In this document: positions 1-8,467 of the stretch, piece by piece | Numbering within the stretch: position 1 is the first letter of the stretch | How the letters are laid out: each line of letters starts with the position of its first letter | NCBI GenBank assembly: GCA_905213725.1 | Contig: CAJMJM010000011.1 | Coordinates: 1-26,068 of the forward strand | DNA: 26,068 nucleotides | Direction of reading: 5' to 3' | DNA from: Collinsella aerofaciens | GTDB taxonomy: Bacteria > Actinomycetota > Coriobacteriia > Coriobacteriales > Coriobacteriaceae | Position numbers and translations under genes: made by a program | Notes under the pieces: model-generated | Databases searched by the model: none | Seen by the model: only the letters and a program-made list of their open reading frames with translations | What the model was told of the DNA's origin: nothing

Positions 1-8
1 GAATCGGA

Positions 9-1343
9 TTATGCATCCTTTTGCTCCTTCTTCCTAAAGAAGAGTCGAATGGGCGTGCCGGCAAAGTCGAAGGTCGAGCGCATGCGGTTCTCCACGTAGC
101 GCTGGTAGGTGTCGTTGACCAGGTCGCTGTGGTTGACGAAGAACGTGAACGTCGGCGGGTTGACGCCCGTCTGGGTCACGTAGTGCATACGCAGGCGGCG
201 CTTGCCGTCCACCACGGTATGACCGAACTCGCGCAGGTCGGTGAGGAACGTGTTGAGGCGCGAGGTGCTGATCTTTTGAGAGCGCGTCTTTTCGGCGGCG
301 TCGACCATTGCCCAGATCTTCTCGACGCTGCGGCCGGTCAGGGCAGAGATGCGCAGGTACTGGGCCCAGGGAGCCATGACGCCCAGACGGCGGTCGATGG
401 TTTCCATGCAGGCCTCGCGCTTATGGTCGTCGTCGAGCAGATCCCACTTGTTGAGCAGCACAACGATGGCGCAGCCGCGCTCGATGGCAAGACCCATGAC
501 CTTCTGGTCCTGCTCGGTAACGCCCACGGAGGCGTCAACGACGAGCAGCGCCACGTCGGCGCGGTCGATGGCGCGCAGGCCGCGGACCATCGAGTAGTAC
601 TCGATGTTCTCGTACACGGTGCTCTTCTTGCGAATGCCCGCGGTGTCTACCATGCGGTAGTGCTTGCCGTTACGCTCGACGACCGTGTCGATGGCGTCGC
701 GCGTCGTGCCGGCAATGTTGGACACGATAGAGCGGTCGGCGCCCAGGATGCGGTTGAACAGCGACGACTTACCGGCGTTGGGACGGCCGATGATGGCGAC
801 GTTCAGTGCGTCGGGGAACTCATCGGCGACCTCGTCCTCTTCCTCCGGAAGCAGGGCCACGATGTCATCGAGCAGGTCGCCCGTGCCGTGGCCATGCAGG
901 GCCGAGAGCGGCGTGGGCTCGCCGATGCCAAGCGAATAGAACTCCCAGATGCTGTCGTTCTCGCGATCGGGATTGTCGAGCTTGTTCACCAGCAGAAAGA
1001 CCGGCTTGTCGCAGCGCTTGAGCATGCGGGCGACCGACTCGTCCTCCTCGGTGACGCCGGTGCGGCCGTCGACCACAAACAGGATGACGGCGGCTTCCTC
1101 GGCGGCGGCGAGCGCCTGGTCGCGAATGGACGTGGCAAAGACGTCGTCGCTCTTGAGCGGCTCGATGCCGCCCGTGTCGACGATGGTGAACTCGCGGCCG
1201 TTCCAATCGGCCGTGTGATACGAGCGGTCGCGCGTGACGCCGCGAGACTCGTGGACGATGGCGTCCGAGGTCTGGGCCAGGCGGTTAACGAGCGTGGACT
1301 TGCCCACGTTGGGGCGTCCGACGACGGCGACGATAGGTTTCAT
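9..1343 (-). CDS. der: Ribosome biogenesis GTPase Der
   Basis: Der (EngA) is a tandem-GTPase needed for 50S subunit maturation; it acts in the cytoplasm on pre-ribosomes. The 444-aa product has the family's two G domains. The first has GRPNVGKST at residues 9-17, DTGG at 56-59 and NKLD at 120-123; the second has GRPNAGKSS at 186-194 and DTAG at 233-236, with NKWD further on. A KH-like C-terminal domain ending in a lysine-rich tail follows. I start it at the ATG at 1343 because the G1 motif follows at once and GGAG precedes the ATG; the frame is open further upstream but that stretch overlaps the preceding gene and reads as non-coding. It is the last gene of the minus-strand housekeeping run and follows the radical SAM gene by about 10 bases. 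Confidence 0.97.
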   Translation of the reverse strand: MKPIVAVVGRPNVGKSTLVNRLAQTSDAIVHESRGVTRDRSYHTADWNGREFTIVDTGGIEPLKSDDVFATSIRDQALAAAEEAAVILFVVDGRTGVTEEDESVARMLKRCDKPVFLLVNKLDNPDRENDSIWEFYSLGIGEPTPLSALHGHGTGDLLDDIVALLPEEEDEVADEFPDALNVAIIGRPNAGKSSLFNRILGADRSIVSNIAGTTRDAIDTVVERNGKHYRMVDTAGIRKKSTVYENIEYYSMVRGLRAIDRADVALLVVDASVGVTEQDQKVMGLAIERGCAIVVLLNKWDLLDDDHKREACMETIDRRLGVMAPWAQYLRISALTGRSVEKIWAMVDAAEKTRSQKISTSRLNTFLTDLREFGHTVVDGKRRLRMHYVTQTGVNPPTFTFFVNHSDLVNDTYQRYVENRMRSTFDFAGTPIRLFFRKKEQKDA

Positions 1344-1353
1344 CTGCACTCCT

Positions 1354-2796
1354 TTAATGGGTAGGGTCAGTGGAAGTGTTAGAGTCGGCAGGCACAATGC
1401 CAAGGAAGTGCTCCAGGGTATCGAGCAGCTCATGCGGCATGGTCGACACCACATGAACCTCGGCGCCGCGACAGGTAAGGCTTGCGAGTAAATCGTCACG
1501 ATGATACTCGTCAAGCGTCATGCCGTCAGCGTTGAACATGAGCTTAGGCACAAAGAGCATAACCCCCGAGAGGTCCTGCGGCAGCTGTTCCAGAATGTCG
1601 CAGGCGACGATGAGGCCGGTCACGTCCACGTTGCCGCCAAAGTAGCGATTCTTGATGGCCGTGACGGTGCCGGCGAGCCCCTGCGGCGATTCCACGAAAC
1701 GTGCCACGGTGTCGCGTGCGCTGGCGCCCGAGAGGCACAGCAGGTGCTGGCTGCGAGCGGCGATGGCCTCGCGGACGCGGGCCAGTCGCTCGGCAGCGGC
1801 GGCAAGCACATCGTCCGTCTCGTCTAGGTATGAGCGGATCATGCCGATACCGTCGTAGTACTGCGGATAGCCGTCGTAAAAGTCCGCCTCGGGCGGATCG
1901 ATGCCGGCGTCCAGGTAGAACTCGTCGCTCATCTGGAAGGTGTGGCGGCCAAAACGCTCGAAGGCGCGGTCCTGGTAGGGACGGATCATGGCAATGGTCT
2001 CGCGAGCCAGTTCGGGCTTGTCGCTGTATGACCAGCTAAAGCGGTTCTGATGCTTGGTAAAACCGAGCGGCACAATGCCCAGGCTGGTGATTTGCTCGTG
2101 CTCCTCGCAAAAGCGCAGGGTCTTTTCCAGCTCCTCGCCGTCGTTCATGCCGGGGCACAACACGATCTGCGCGTGAATCTCGATGCCGGCGGCCATGATG
2201 GCCTCGAGTACGTCCATGCCGCGCTGGGCGTTGCGGCCCATCATACGACGGCGGACGTCGGGGCTCACGGCATGGACCGACACGTTCATAGGGCTCATGT
2301 TGCGTTGGATGACGTTTTGCACGTCCTCGTCGGTGAGGTTCGTGAGCGTGACGAAGTTGCCCTGCAAAAAGCTCAGGCGGTAGTCGTCGTCGCGACTATC
2401 GAGCGTGGAGCGGCCGCCCTTGGGCAACATGGTCATAAAGCAGACCACGCAGGCGTTTACGCAGGTACGCATGCCGTCGAAGATGGGGCCATCGAACTCC
2501 AAACCCCAGTCCTCGCCCGGGAAGCGGTCGAGCTCGACGGGGGTGACGGTGCCGTCGCGCGGGTCGAAAACCTCGAGGTCGACGGTGTCGTCGTCGGCCT
2601 CCCAGAGCCACACGATCATGTCGGTGAGCGCCTCACCGTTGACCGTGAGCACGCGCATGCCCGGCTCGATACCCACATCCCACGCGGGCGATTCGGGACG
2701 CACGTTCTTTACGAGCGCGCCCTCACCCGGCTCGGGGTCGCGGCTGCGCCCGTAATCGGCCACCTCGGCGGCGTATGCGGGTACGGTCTGGTCCAT
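1354..2796 (-). CDS. DUF512 / TIGR03279-type radical SAM protein with PDZ-like N-terminus
   Basis: The 480-aa protein belongs to the DUF512 family of putative radical SAM enzymes, whose reaction is not known. Residues about 20-65 look like a PDZ domain (VRPESPAWDVGIEPGMRVL region). A cysteine cluster C112-x3-C116-x2-C119 (CVNACVVC) fits the [4Fe-4S]-binding site of this family, and a DUF512-like C-terminal half follows. The start ATG lies 2 bases after the ispH stop codon (TAATCATG), so translation is probably coupled. The longer open frame upstream runs into ispH in another frame and is not real. Placement next to der is seen for this family in other Gram-positives. The family call is firm; the function is unknown. 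Confidence 0.9.
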   Translation of the reverse strand: MDQTVPAYAAEVADYGRSRDPEPGEGALVKNVRPESPAWDVGIEPGMRVLTVNGEALTDMIVWLWEADDDTVDLEVFDPRDGTVTPVELDRFPGEDWGLEFDGPIFDGMRTCVNACVVCFMTMLPKGGRSTLDSRDDDYRLSFLQGNFVTLTNLTDEDVQNVIQRNMSPMNVSVHAVSPDVRRRMMGRNAQRGMDVLEAIMAAGIEIHAQIVLCPGMNDGEELEKTLRFCEEHEQITSLGIVPLGFTKHQNRFSWSYSDKPELARETIAMIRPYQDRAFERFGRHTFQMSDEFYLDAGIDPPEADFYDGYPQYYDGIGMIRSYLDETDDVLAAAAERLARVREAIAARSQHLLCLSGASARDTVARFVESPQGLAGTVTAIKNRYFGGNVDVTGLIVACDILEQLPQDLSGVMLFVPKLMFNADGMTLDEYHRDDLLASLTCRGAEVHVVSTMPHELLDTLEHFLGIVPADSNTSTDPTH

Positions 2797-2798
2797 GA

Positions 2799-3683
2799 TT
2801 AGCGGCAAAGCTCCTTGATGCGCTCGACGGCGCGCTCGATGTGTTCTTGCGGGGTGGAGGCTCCGGCGGTGATGCCGATGTGGTGAGCGGCGGTAAACCA
2901 AGCGGGCTCAAGCGCTGAAGCTTCCTCGATGTGATGCGTGCGCTCGCAGGCGTCTGCGCAAATCTGCGCCAGGCGGCGGGTGTTGCCCGAGTTCTTGCCG
3001 CCCACGACGACCATGCAGTCGCAGCGGTTGGCAAGTGTGGCTGCTGCCTGTTGACGCTCACTCGTGGCGGCGCAGATGGTGTTGATCACACGCAGCTCCT
3101 GCACGCGCGGGGTGATAGCTGCCACGACCTCGGCGAGGTTCTGCGCGGTCTGGGTGGTCTGCACGACGAGGCCTACCTTGCCCTTGAACGGCAGCGCGTC
3201 CGCATCAGCGGCGCAACTCACGACCTGCGCATCGTCGCCGGCGTGACCCAGAATGCCCTCGACCTCGGGATGCCCCGGCTCACCCACGACCACCACGTGG
3301 TAGCCCTCGCGCACCAGGCGCTCGGCTGCCACGTGAACCTTCTTGACGTAAGGGCAGGTGGCGTCGATGACGTTAAGGCCACGCTCGCGAGCGGCATCGA
3401 TGACCTGCGGCACCACACCGTGGGCGCGGATGATCACGGTGCCGGTTGCGGCATTATCCAGGTTCTCGGCCAAGCCAACGCCTGCCTCAGCGAGCTCGCG
3501 TACCACGATGGGGTTATGAATGAGCGGACCCAAGGTATGGACCTGAGTGCTCTCCCCTGCCTGCGGGGCGGCGGCCAGCGCCATATCGAGCGCACGCTGT
3601 ACGCCGTAGCAGGTGCCGGCGTGGGCTGCGATTTCGATGGTGGGAGCGTCTGCCTTGCCAGGCGCAGGCTCGGCAGTGTTCAT
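2799..3683 (-). CDS. ispH: 4-hydroxy-3-methylbut-2-enyl diphosphate reductase
   Basis: IspH (LytB) makes IPP and DMAPP from HMBPP in the last step of the MEP isoprenoid pathway, using a [4Fe-4S] cluster. The three cluster cysteines are visible: C25 (AGTCYGV), C110 (DATCPYVKK) and C204 (NTICAATSER). The conserved histidines of the HTLGPLIHN, RAHG and GEPGHPE motifs are also present. Length, about 295 aa, is normal. The ATG at 3683 has GAGG five bases upstream. A second ATG five codons earlier (3698) sits 2 bases after the plsC stop and would suit coupling, so the start is uncertain by five residues. It lies between plsC and the radical SAM gene in the same operon. Confidence 0.96.
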   Translation of the reverse strand: MNTAEPAPGKADAPTIEIAAHAGTCYGVQRALDMALAAAPQAGESTQVHTLGPLIHNPIVVRELAEAGVGLAENLDNAATGTVIIRAHGVVPQVIDAARERGLNVIDATCPYVKKVHVAAERLVREGYHVVVVGEPGHPEVEGILGHAGDDAQVVSCAADADALPFKGKVGLVVQTTQTAQNLAEVVAAITPRVQELRVINTICAATSERQQAAATLANRCDCMVVVGGKNSGNTRRLAQICADACERTHHIEEASALEPAWFTAAHHIGITAGASTPQEHIERAVERIKELCR

Positions 3684-3700
3684 GACTTCCTCGCTCATGG

Positions 3701-4429
3701 CTAGAACCTGCCCGGATGCTCGGCGCACAGCTCGTCTCGCATAGCGTAGACGCGGTTCATGGCCTCGGACTCAAACCATTCCAGGCGCTCCGTGCGCTTA
3801 AGCCCAGCCGGTGCGTCGGAAAGCGAGACGGCCTTGCCGGCGCGGATCCAGCACTTCTTGGGACGCATGAGCTTTTTGCCTGCGGGCGTGATGTCGGACC
3901 AGCCGCAGATGGCGAGCGGGTTGACGGGCGCCTTGCCCATCTGGGCGATGAGCGCAAAGCCGCCGTGGACCTCGGGCTTGATCTCGCGCGAGCGGATGCG
4001 CGTGCCCTCGGGGAAGATCAGGACGTCCTCGCCGCGCTGCAGCGCATGCTGAGCGGCGCGCAGGCACTTCATATCGGCAGTACCACGCTCCACGGGGATG
4101 CCGCCAACGCGGCTAAAGGCCCAGCGCACAATCTTGCTCTTGGCGAACTCGGACTTAAAGATGGGACGAATGCGGCGGCCCCCAAAGAACAACGCCGTCT
4201 CAACGGCCAGGAGCTCGGCCATCGAGGTGTGGTTGCAGATGACCACGCTGCCGCGGCCTTCCTGGCGCTCAAACAGCAGGTCAGCGTCCTCGACTTTCCA
4301 ACGCCACATGAACTTGGAGAAGGCCCAAAGGATGGCCATGACTACGACGACGGTGCCGCGGATGAACGCTGGGAACTCGGCGTAGGGGGCGTTGTAGTAA
4401 TCCTCGGGCGTCTGCTTAAACAGGCGCAG
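3701..4429 (-). CDS. plsC: 1-acyl-sn-glycerol-3-phosphate acyltransferase family protein (CTG start proposed)
   Basis: PlsC-family membrane acyltransferase, which adds the second acyl chain to lysophosphatidic acid in phospholipid synthesis. With the proposed start the product is 242 aa: a hydrophobic N-terminal segment (about 22-42), the catalytic block NHTSMAE (66-72), GGIPVER (109-115) and FPEGTR (139-144). The acid of the usual HX4D motif is Glu here. The first ATG in frame (4339) would cut the membrane segment and has no Shine-Dalgarno. In-frame coding runs back to a CTG at 4427-4429, six bases after a strong AGGAGG that overlaps the cmk stop codon. I therefore prefer the CTG; a conventional annotation would give 3701-4339 (212 aa). 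Confidence 0.88.
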   Translation of the reverse strand: MRLFKQTPEDYYNAPYAEFPAFIRGTVVVVMAILWAFSKFMWRWKVEDADLLFERQEGRGSVVICNHTSMAELLAVETALFFGGRRIRPIFKSEFAKSKIVRWAFSRVGGIPVERGTADMKCLRAAQHALQRGEDVLIFPEGTRIRSREIKPEVHGGFALIAQMGKAPVNPLAICGWSDITPAGKKLMRPKKCWIRAGKAVSLSDAPAGLKRTERLEWFESEAMNRVYAMRDELCAEHPGRF

Positions 4430-4432
4430 GGG

Positions 4433-5119
4433 TTACCTCCTTTGGTTGATGAGGTCCTCGATTATCGAGACGACCTCATCGATGGTGTGGGCGGTGGAGT
4501 CGACGTGCACGGCGTCTTCGGCGGGCACGAGCGGGGCGACCTCGCGGCTGCTGTCGAGCTTGTCGCGCTGCTTAAGGGCGTCGAGGGTCTCGTCGACTTC
4601 GGCCTCGAGTTGCGTGGGCGTGAGCGGCTGGGCATCGTTTTGGTGACGCTGAAGTACGCGGCGGCGGGCACGCTCACGCGGGTCGGCGGTCAGGAACACC
4701 TTGACCTGCGCGTTGGGGAACACGACGGTGCCGATGTCGCGACCCTCAGCCACGATGTCGCGGTCCTCGGCGGCACGACGCTGGTGGATGAGCATGGCGG
4801 CGCGCACGCCCGGGTAGGCCGAGACCTTGGACACATTGGCGTCGACCTGCGGGGTGCGGATGGCAGCCGAGGCATCCTTACCGTCGATGGTCAGGCGCGT
4901 GTCTTCGCCGGTGCCGTTGGTAAAGCGAATCTCGATCTGCTCGGCGAGGGCGTCGATGGCCGCCTCGTCGTCCAGGTCGATGCCGCGGTCGAGCGCGGCG
5001 AAGGTGACGGCGCGATACATGGCGCCCGTGTCGAGCTTGTTAAAGCCCAGCTGGCGGGCGATCTCCTTGGCGATGGTGGACTTGCCGGAACCGGCGGGGC
5101 CGACGATGGCGACGATCAT
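4433..5119 (-). CDS. cmk: (d)CMP kinase
   Basis: Cytidylate kinase phosphorylates CMP and dCMP with ATP. The 228-aa protein has the P-loop GPAGSGKST (7-15), the substrate block KLDTGAMYRAVT, and the nucleotide-binding VAEGRDIGTVVFP segment followed by a LID-like RERARRR stretch. Length matches the family. The ATG at 5119 has AAAGGAAG upstream. The stop codon overlaps the ribosome binding site of plsC, so the two are probably translated in step. The gene order rluB-cmk-plsC-ispH is common in Gram-positive genomes. Confidence 0.97.
   Translation of the reverse strand: MIVAIVGPAGSGKSTIAKEIARQLGFNKLDTGAMYRAVTFAALDRGIDLDDEAAIDALAEQIEIRFTNGTGEDTRLTIDGKDASAAIRTPQVDANVSKVSAYPGVRAAMLIHQRRAAEDRDIVAEGRDIGTVVFPNAQVKVFLTADPRERARRRVLQRHQNDAQPLTPTQLEAEVDETLDALKQRDKLDSSREVAPLVPAEDAVHVDSTAHTIDEVVSIIEDLINQRR
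4436..4441 (-). promoter_or_regulatory. Shine-Dalgarno AGGAGG that supports the CTG start of plsC
   Basis: AGGAGG on the minus strand forms the last two codons of cmk (Arg-Arg), directly before its TAA. It sits six bases ahead of CTG 4429. No ATG, GTG or TTG lies at a workable distance in any frame that matches the acyltransferase, so this site decides the start. Confidence 0.6.
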
Positions 5120-5185
5120 GCAATGCTTCCTTTCGATGATTGACGTGCTGGTATGGTTCGCGGGCGTTGGGGCGCGGCGGGTTGC

Positions 5186-6151
5186 CTAGCCCGTGTATCG
5201 CTCGCGGTAGGTGTTGCGCTTGGGTGCGGAGCCGTGGCTGCCGAGGTGACGCGTGCGGCTGGCGGGGGTGTCTTGGGGCTTGTCGCCGTTGCGCTTGGCG
5301 CGCGCCTGCTTGGGCGGGATGCCGCCGCTTTTGAGGATCTGCACTTCGCGGTCGGTGAGCTCGCGCCACGAGCCCTTGGCCACGCCCTCGAGCTCAAGGC
5401 CGGCAAAGTTGCAGCGGTGCAGGCGGATCACGGGATGGTGAATCTTGCCCAGCATGCGCTTGACCTGGTTCTTGCGGCCCTCGCGAATGATGACCTCCAC
5501 GGCGGTGGTGCCGGGCTTGACGCCTTGCGGAGCCACGGCCACGGCCTCGCGCGCGTTGATGACTCGGCAGATTGCCGGCTGGCATAGGCCGTCGTCGAGC
5601 TCGATGCCACGGCGGAGCGGATCTAGATCGCGGTCGGTCAGCTGTCCGTCCACGAGCGCTTGGTAGGTCTTGTAGACATGCTTGCTGGGGTGCAGCAGGT
5701 CCTGCGATAGGTCGCCGTCGGTGGTAAAGAGCAAAAGGCCCGTGGTGTCGCGGTCCAGGCGACCCACCGGGAAGAGCCCCGGAAAGCGGTTGCGCGGGAC
5801 CAGGTCGGCCACGCAAGGGCGCTCCTGCGGGTCGCTCATGGTGGTGAGGTAGCCGGTCGGCTTGTAAAGCATCAGGTACACGGCGCCCTGGTTGAGCTTG
5901 ACGGGCACGCCGTCGACCTCGATGTGATCGCGGTCGACATCGACCTTGGTGCCCAGTTCGGTCGCGACCAGCCCGTTGACGGTCACGCGGCCGGCGGTCA
6001 TCAGGTCCTCCGAGCCGCGGCGGCTCGCCACGCCCGCGCGCGCCAAAAAGCGCTGCAGGCGCATAGTGTGCGGATAGACGGGCTGGGCGTCGGTTGCGGG
6101 TGCTGCGTTGCTCATGGCGCGCGTCTCCCCTACTTCGTTAGTCCTCGTCAT
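5186..6151 (-). CDS. rluB: RsuA/RluB-family rRNA pseudouridine synthase
   Basis: The enzyme converts uridine to pseudouridine in 23S rRNA (RluB group) or 16S rRNA (RsuA group); the sequence does not separate these fully. After a short leader, an S4 RNA-binding domain starts at MRLQRFLARAGVASRR, then comes the catalytic domain with GRLDRDTTGLLL, where the first Asp is the nucleophile, and the family motif REGRKNQVKRML. The 321-aa length includes a basic, low-complexity C-terminal tail. The start at 6151 has GGAGG six bases upstream and overlaps the scpB end by 14 bases, indicating coupling. An ATG at 6115 is a weaker alternative. It follows scpA-scpB, the usual arrangement in Gram-positives. 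Confidence 0.94.
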   Translation of the reverse strand: MTRTNEVGETRAMSNAAPATDAQPVYPHTMRLQRFLARAGVASRRGSEDLMTAGRVTVNGLVATELGTKVDVDRDHIEVDGVPVKLNQGAVYLMLYKPTGYLTTMSDPQERPCVADLVPRNRFPGLFPVGRLDRDTTGLLLFTTDGDLSQDLLHPSKHVYKTYQALVDGQLTDRDLDPLRRGIELDDGLCQPAICRVINAREAVAVAPQGVKPGTTAVEVIIREGRKNQVKRMLGKIHHPVIRLHRCNFAGLELEGVAKGSWRELTDREVQILKSGGIPPKQARAKRNGDKPQDTPASRTRHLGSHGSAPKRNTYRERYTG

Positions 6152-6866
6152 GCAAATCCTCCGAGGTCTCGTCGGCGACTAGGGTCTCCGATTCGTCGAC
6201 TGCCTCAACATCTTCAACATCGGTATCGAGCAGTTCGCGCTCTTCGTCCAGATCCTCGGCCTGCTCCTCGAGCGTGGACTGAATACTGCGGCCGCTCAGA
6301 CGCTCGCGGATAAACTGGCGCGACTGCTCGTCGGGGGCAAACTGCTCCAGGTCGGGCAGGTCGCGGGTGGAGCGCAGGCCGAACTTTTCCAAGAAGGCGT
6401 TGGTCGTGCCGTAAATGATGGCCTGACCGCGCTGGGGGTCACGGCCGAGCTCGCGCACCAGACCCTTGTCCACGAGCGACGCGATGACGCCGTCGGAGTT
6501 GACGCCGCGGATGCCCTTGACCACCTCGCGCGTTACGGGCTGGTGGTATGCGATAACGGCCAGGGTTTCGAGCGCCGCCTGGGACAGCTTTTGTGTGTCC
6601 CAGCTCAACACATAGGCCTCGACCACGTCGTGGTAAGCGGGGTGCGTGAACAGGCGCCAGCCGCCGGCGACCTCGCGCAGCTGAAAGCCGCGGTTGGCCT
6701 CCTCGTACTCAACCTTGAGCTCGGCGAGCAGCGATGCGCACTCGCCGGGGGCGATATCCAGTGCGCCGGCCAGCGCGGGCGCACTCACCGGGTCGCTCGA
6801 CACCAGCAGCAGCGCCTCGAGGGCGCCTTTGAGGCTGTTTGCCTCCATCGTGGAAAGGGTTGACAT
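6138..6866 (-). CDS. scpB: Segregation and condensation protein B
   Basis: ScpB is the winged-helix kite subunit of the SMC-ScpAB condensin that organises and segregates the chromosome. The 242-aa product shows the two winged-helix halves; the diagnostic stretch is ALETLAVIAYHQPVTREVV followed by the IRGVNSDGVIASLVDKGLV block. The last 60 or so residues are very acidic (many Glu and Asp), a tail often variable in this family. The start ATG lies 11 bases after the scpA stop, and GGAG in that gap serves as ribosome binding site. Its 3' end carries the ribosome binding site and start of rluB. Confidence 0.95.
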   Translation of the reverse strand: MSTLSTMEANSLKGALEALLLVSSDPVSAPALAGALDIAPGECASLLAELKVEYEEANRGFQLREVAGGWRLFTHPAYHDVVEAYVLSWDTQKLSQAALETLAVIAYHQPVTREVVKGIRGVNSDGVIASLVDKGLVRELGRDPQRGQAIIYGTTNAFLEKFGLRSTRDLPDLEQFAPDEQSRQFIRERLSGRSIQSTLEEQAEDLDEERELLDTDVEDVEAVDESETLVADETSEDLHDED

Positions 6867-6877
6867 GGTTGCGGCTC

Positions 6878-7690
6878 CTATTCGGTGAGCTCGGGGCCCT
6901 CGCCGGGCACGTAGGCCTCGGCCCCCTCGACTCGGTTGATGCTGATGGTTCCGAAGATCTCGTCCTGGCTCAGCGTGAGCGAGCCGCGCTTGGCAAGCTC
7001 AAGCATGGCCAGGAAGGTGACGACGAGCTGCTCGGTGGAAGCGTCGCCGTCCAGTAGCTCGCGGAAGGTGCAGGTTTGGTGCGCCATGGTAAAGCGGTCG
7101 ACTGAGGCCACGGTCAGGTCGAGCGGCACGCGATGCGGCGCCACATGCTCGGCCTCTAGCAGGAAGGTCTGGCGCTTGCCGTCCAGGTCGGCACAGATGA
7201 CGGCGAGACCGCGCAGCGTGATACCGGCAAGGTAGTCGGGCATAAGGCCTAGGAACTCGGGGTCGGGGCCGGCCACGCGCGGATGCATGCGGCTTTCGGC
7301 CTGCATGCGGGCACCGAGGGCCGCAGCCGCGCCCTTAAACTGCTTGTAGGCAATCAGGCGCTGGATCAGGACCTCGCGCAGGGCGTCGCCGTCGAGCGTG
7401 CTGAGTTCCTCGAGGTCTTCGTCGAACTCGTCATCGTCGTCACCGACTTTGCGCGGTGCCTCCTGCGGTACCAGAGAGGCGGCTTTGATGTCCAAAAGGG
7501 TTGCCGCGACCAGCAAAAAGTCGCTCGCCACGTCAAGGTCCAGCGCCTCGATGCGCTCGGCCTCGGCAAGGTACTGCTCGGCCACCTCGCTGATGGAGAT
7601 GGCGCCGATATCTACTTTTTGGCGGGTTACCAGCTGCAGCAGCAGGTCGAACGGTCCGCTGTAGACCTGCGTCGAGACGCGTTTCGACAG
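6878..7690 (-). CDS. scpA: Segregation and condensation protein A (CTG start proposed)
   Basis: ScpA is the kleisin that bridges SMC heads and binds ScpB. The reading frame contains the typical N-terminal kleisin motif VSTQVYSGPFDLLLQLV, then SISEVAEQYL and the DIKAASLVP segment, and a C-terminal winged helix. The first standard start codon in frame is a GTG at 7585, which lies inside the conserved domain and would remove the SMC-contacting N-terminus. Upstream the frame stays open to the stop codon of the M50 protease with no ATG, GTG or TTG. A CTG at 7690 gives (M)SKRVSTQVYSG, the expected N-terminus, with AAGG about nine bases upstream. The product is 270 aa, normal for ScpA. A frameshift joining a GTG at 7754 in another frame is the alternative. 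Confidence 0.87.
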   Translation of the reverse strand: MSKRVSTQVYSGPFDLLLQLVTRQKVDIGAISISEVAEQYLAEAERIEALDLDVASDFLLVAATLLDIKAASLVPQEAPRKVGDDDDEFDEDLEELSTLDGDALREVLIQRLIAYKQFKGAAAALGARMQAESRMHPRVAGPDPEFLGLMPDYLAGITLRGLAVICADLDGKRQTFLLEAEHVAPHRVPLDLTVASVDRFTMAHQTCTFRELLDGDASTEQLVVTFLAMLELAKRGSLTLSQDEIFGTISINRVEGAEAYVPGEGPELTE

Positions 7691-7774
7691 CGACGAGCGC
7701 CTTGGTCGGCGCCTTCGCGGCGCGGTTTGGGCGCTTGTTGCGACCGTTTTGCACGGTCGACCTGTAAGTTTACC

Positions 7775-8458
7775 TTAGATGCCGGCGATTGCGAAGTTGA
7801 GCAGCAGCTCAGCGAGCGGATACACGGTAACGTCGAAATAGCGGCCGATTACGTCGATGCCGGTCCACGTAGGCAGCAGGTACAGCACCAGGATGAGGAT
7901 GGGCATAGCGTATTGCTGCAGATGGTAGTAGTTGTTGAGCGCCTTGCCCTTGAGGAAGGGCACGATGATCGACGAGCCATCGAGCGGCGGGATCGGGATG
8001 AGGTTGAAGAACGCGAGTGACAGGTTGACCACGATAAAGGTGGCGCCGAAGTTCATGATCTGTGACGCCAGGGCAAAGGACATGCTGGTGTAGAGGCTGC
8101 CATATGCCAGGCGCATGAGGACCGCGGCAAGACACGCGAGCGCGATGTTCGATGCGGGGCCGGCAACGCTCACCAGGACCTCGTCGCGCTTGGGGTGCTT
8201 GAGGTTGTTGAGGTAGACGGGCACGGGCTTGGCGAAGGCGAACACCGGGCCGCCGGCGGCAAGCAGGAGCAGCGGCAAGATGATGGTGCCAAACGGGTCG
8301 ATATGGTTGAGCGGGTTAAGCGACACGCGGCCGCGTGATCGGGCCGTCTTATCGCCGAGTGCCCAGGCCGCAGCGGCGTGCGCACTCTCGTGGTTCACGA
8401 TGCCGACGATGACGGCGACGGCGCTCGCGAGCAGGTTCATGATGTAGCTGCTGGACAT
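7775..8458 (-). CDS. M50-family site-2 protease (rhomboid-like intramembrane metalloprotease)
   Basis: The 227-aa protein is an integral membrane zinc metalloprotease of the M50 family. The zinc site HESAH (H23, E24, H27) sits in the first membrane helix. The third ligand region is the NLIPIPPLDG motif around residues 152-161, with D160 the expected ligand. Four or five further hydrophobic segments are visible, including LLLLAAGGPVFAFA. The substrate cannot be told; relatives cleave membrane-bound regulators or act in stress responses. A GGGGAG lies ahead of the ATG at 8458. The gene starts 9 bases after the small membrane protein upstream, and precedes scpA, an arrangement seen in other Gram-positives. 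Confidence 0.92.
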   Translation of the reverse strand: MSSSYIMNLLASAVAVIVGIVNHESAHAAAAWALGDKTARSRGRVSLNPLNHIDPFGTIILPLLLLAAGGPVFAFAKPVPVYLNNLKHPKRDEVLVSVAGPASNIALACLAAVLMRLAYGSLYTSMSFALASQIMNFGATFIVVNLSLAFFNLIPIPPLDGSSIIVPFLKGKALNNYYHLQQYAMPILILVLYLLPTWTGIDVIGRYFDVTVYPLAELLLNFAIAGI

Positions 8459-8467
8459 GGTGCTCCC

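Noticed and set aside
21..1364. Long plus-strand open frame opposite der
   Set aside because: Mirror of a GC-rich gene; no motif and no ribosome binding site. The minus-strand Der motifs are unmistakable.
3716..5143. Long plus-strand open frame across plsC and cmk
   Set aside because: It spans two well-identified genes on the other strand and a ribosome binding site between them.
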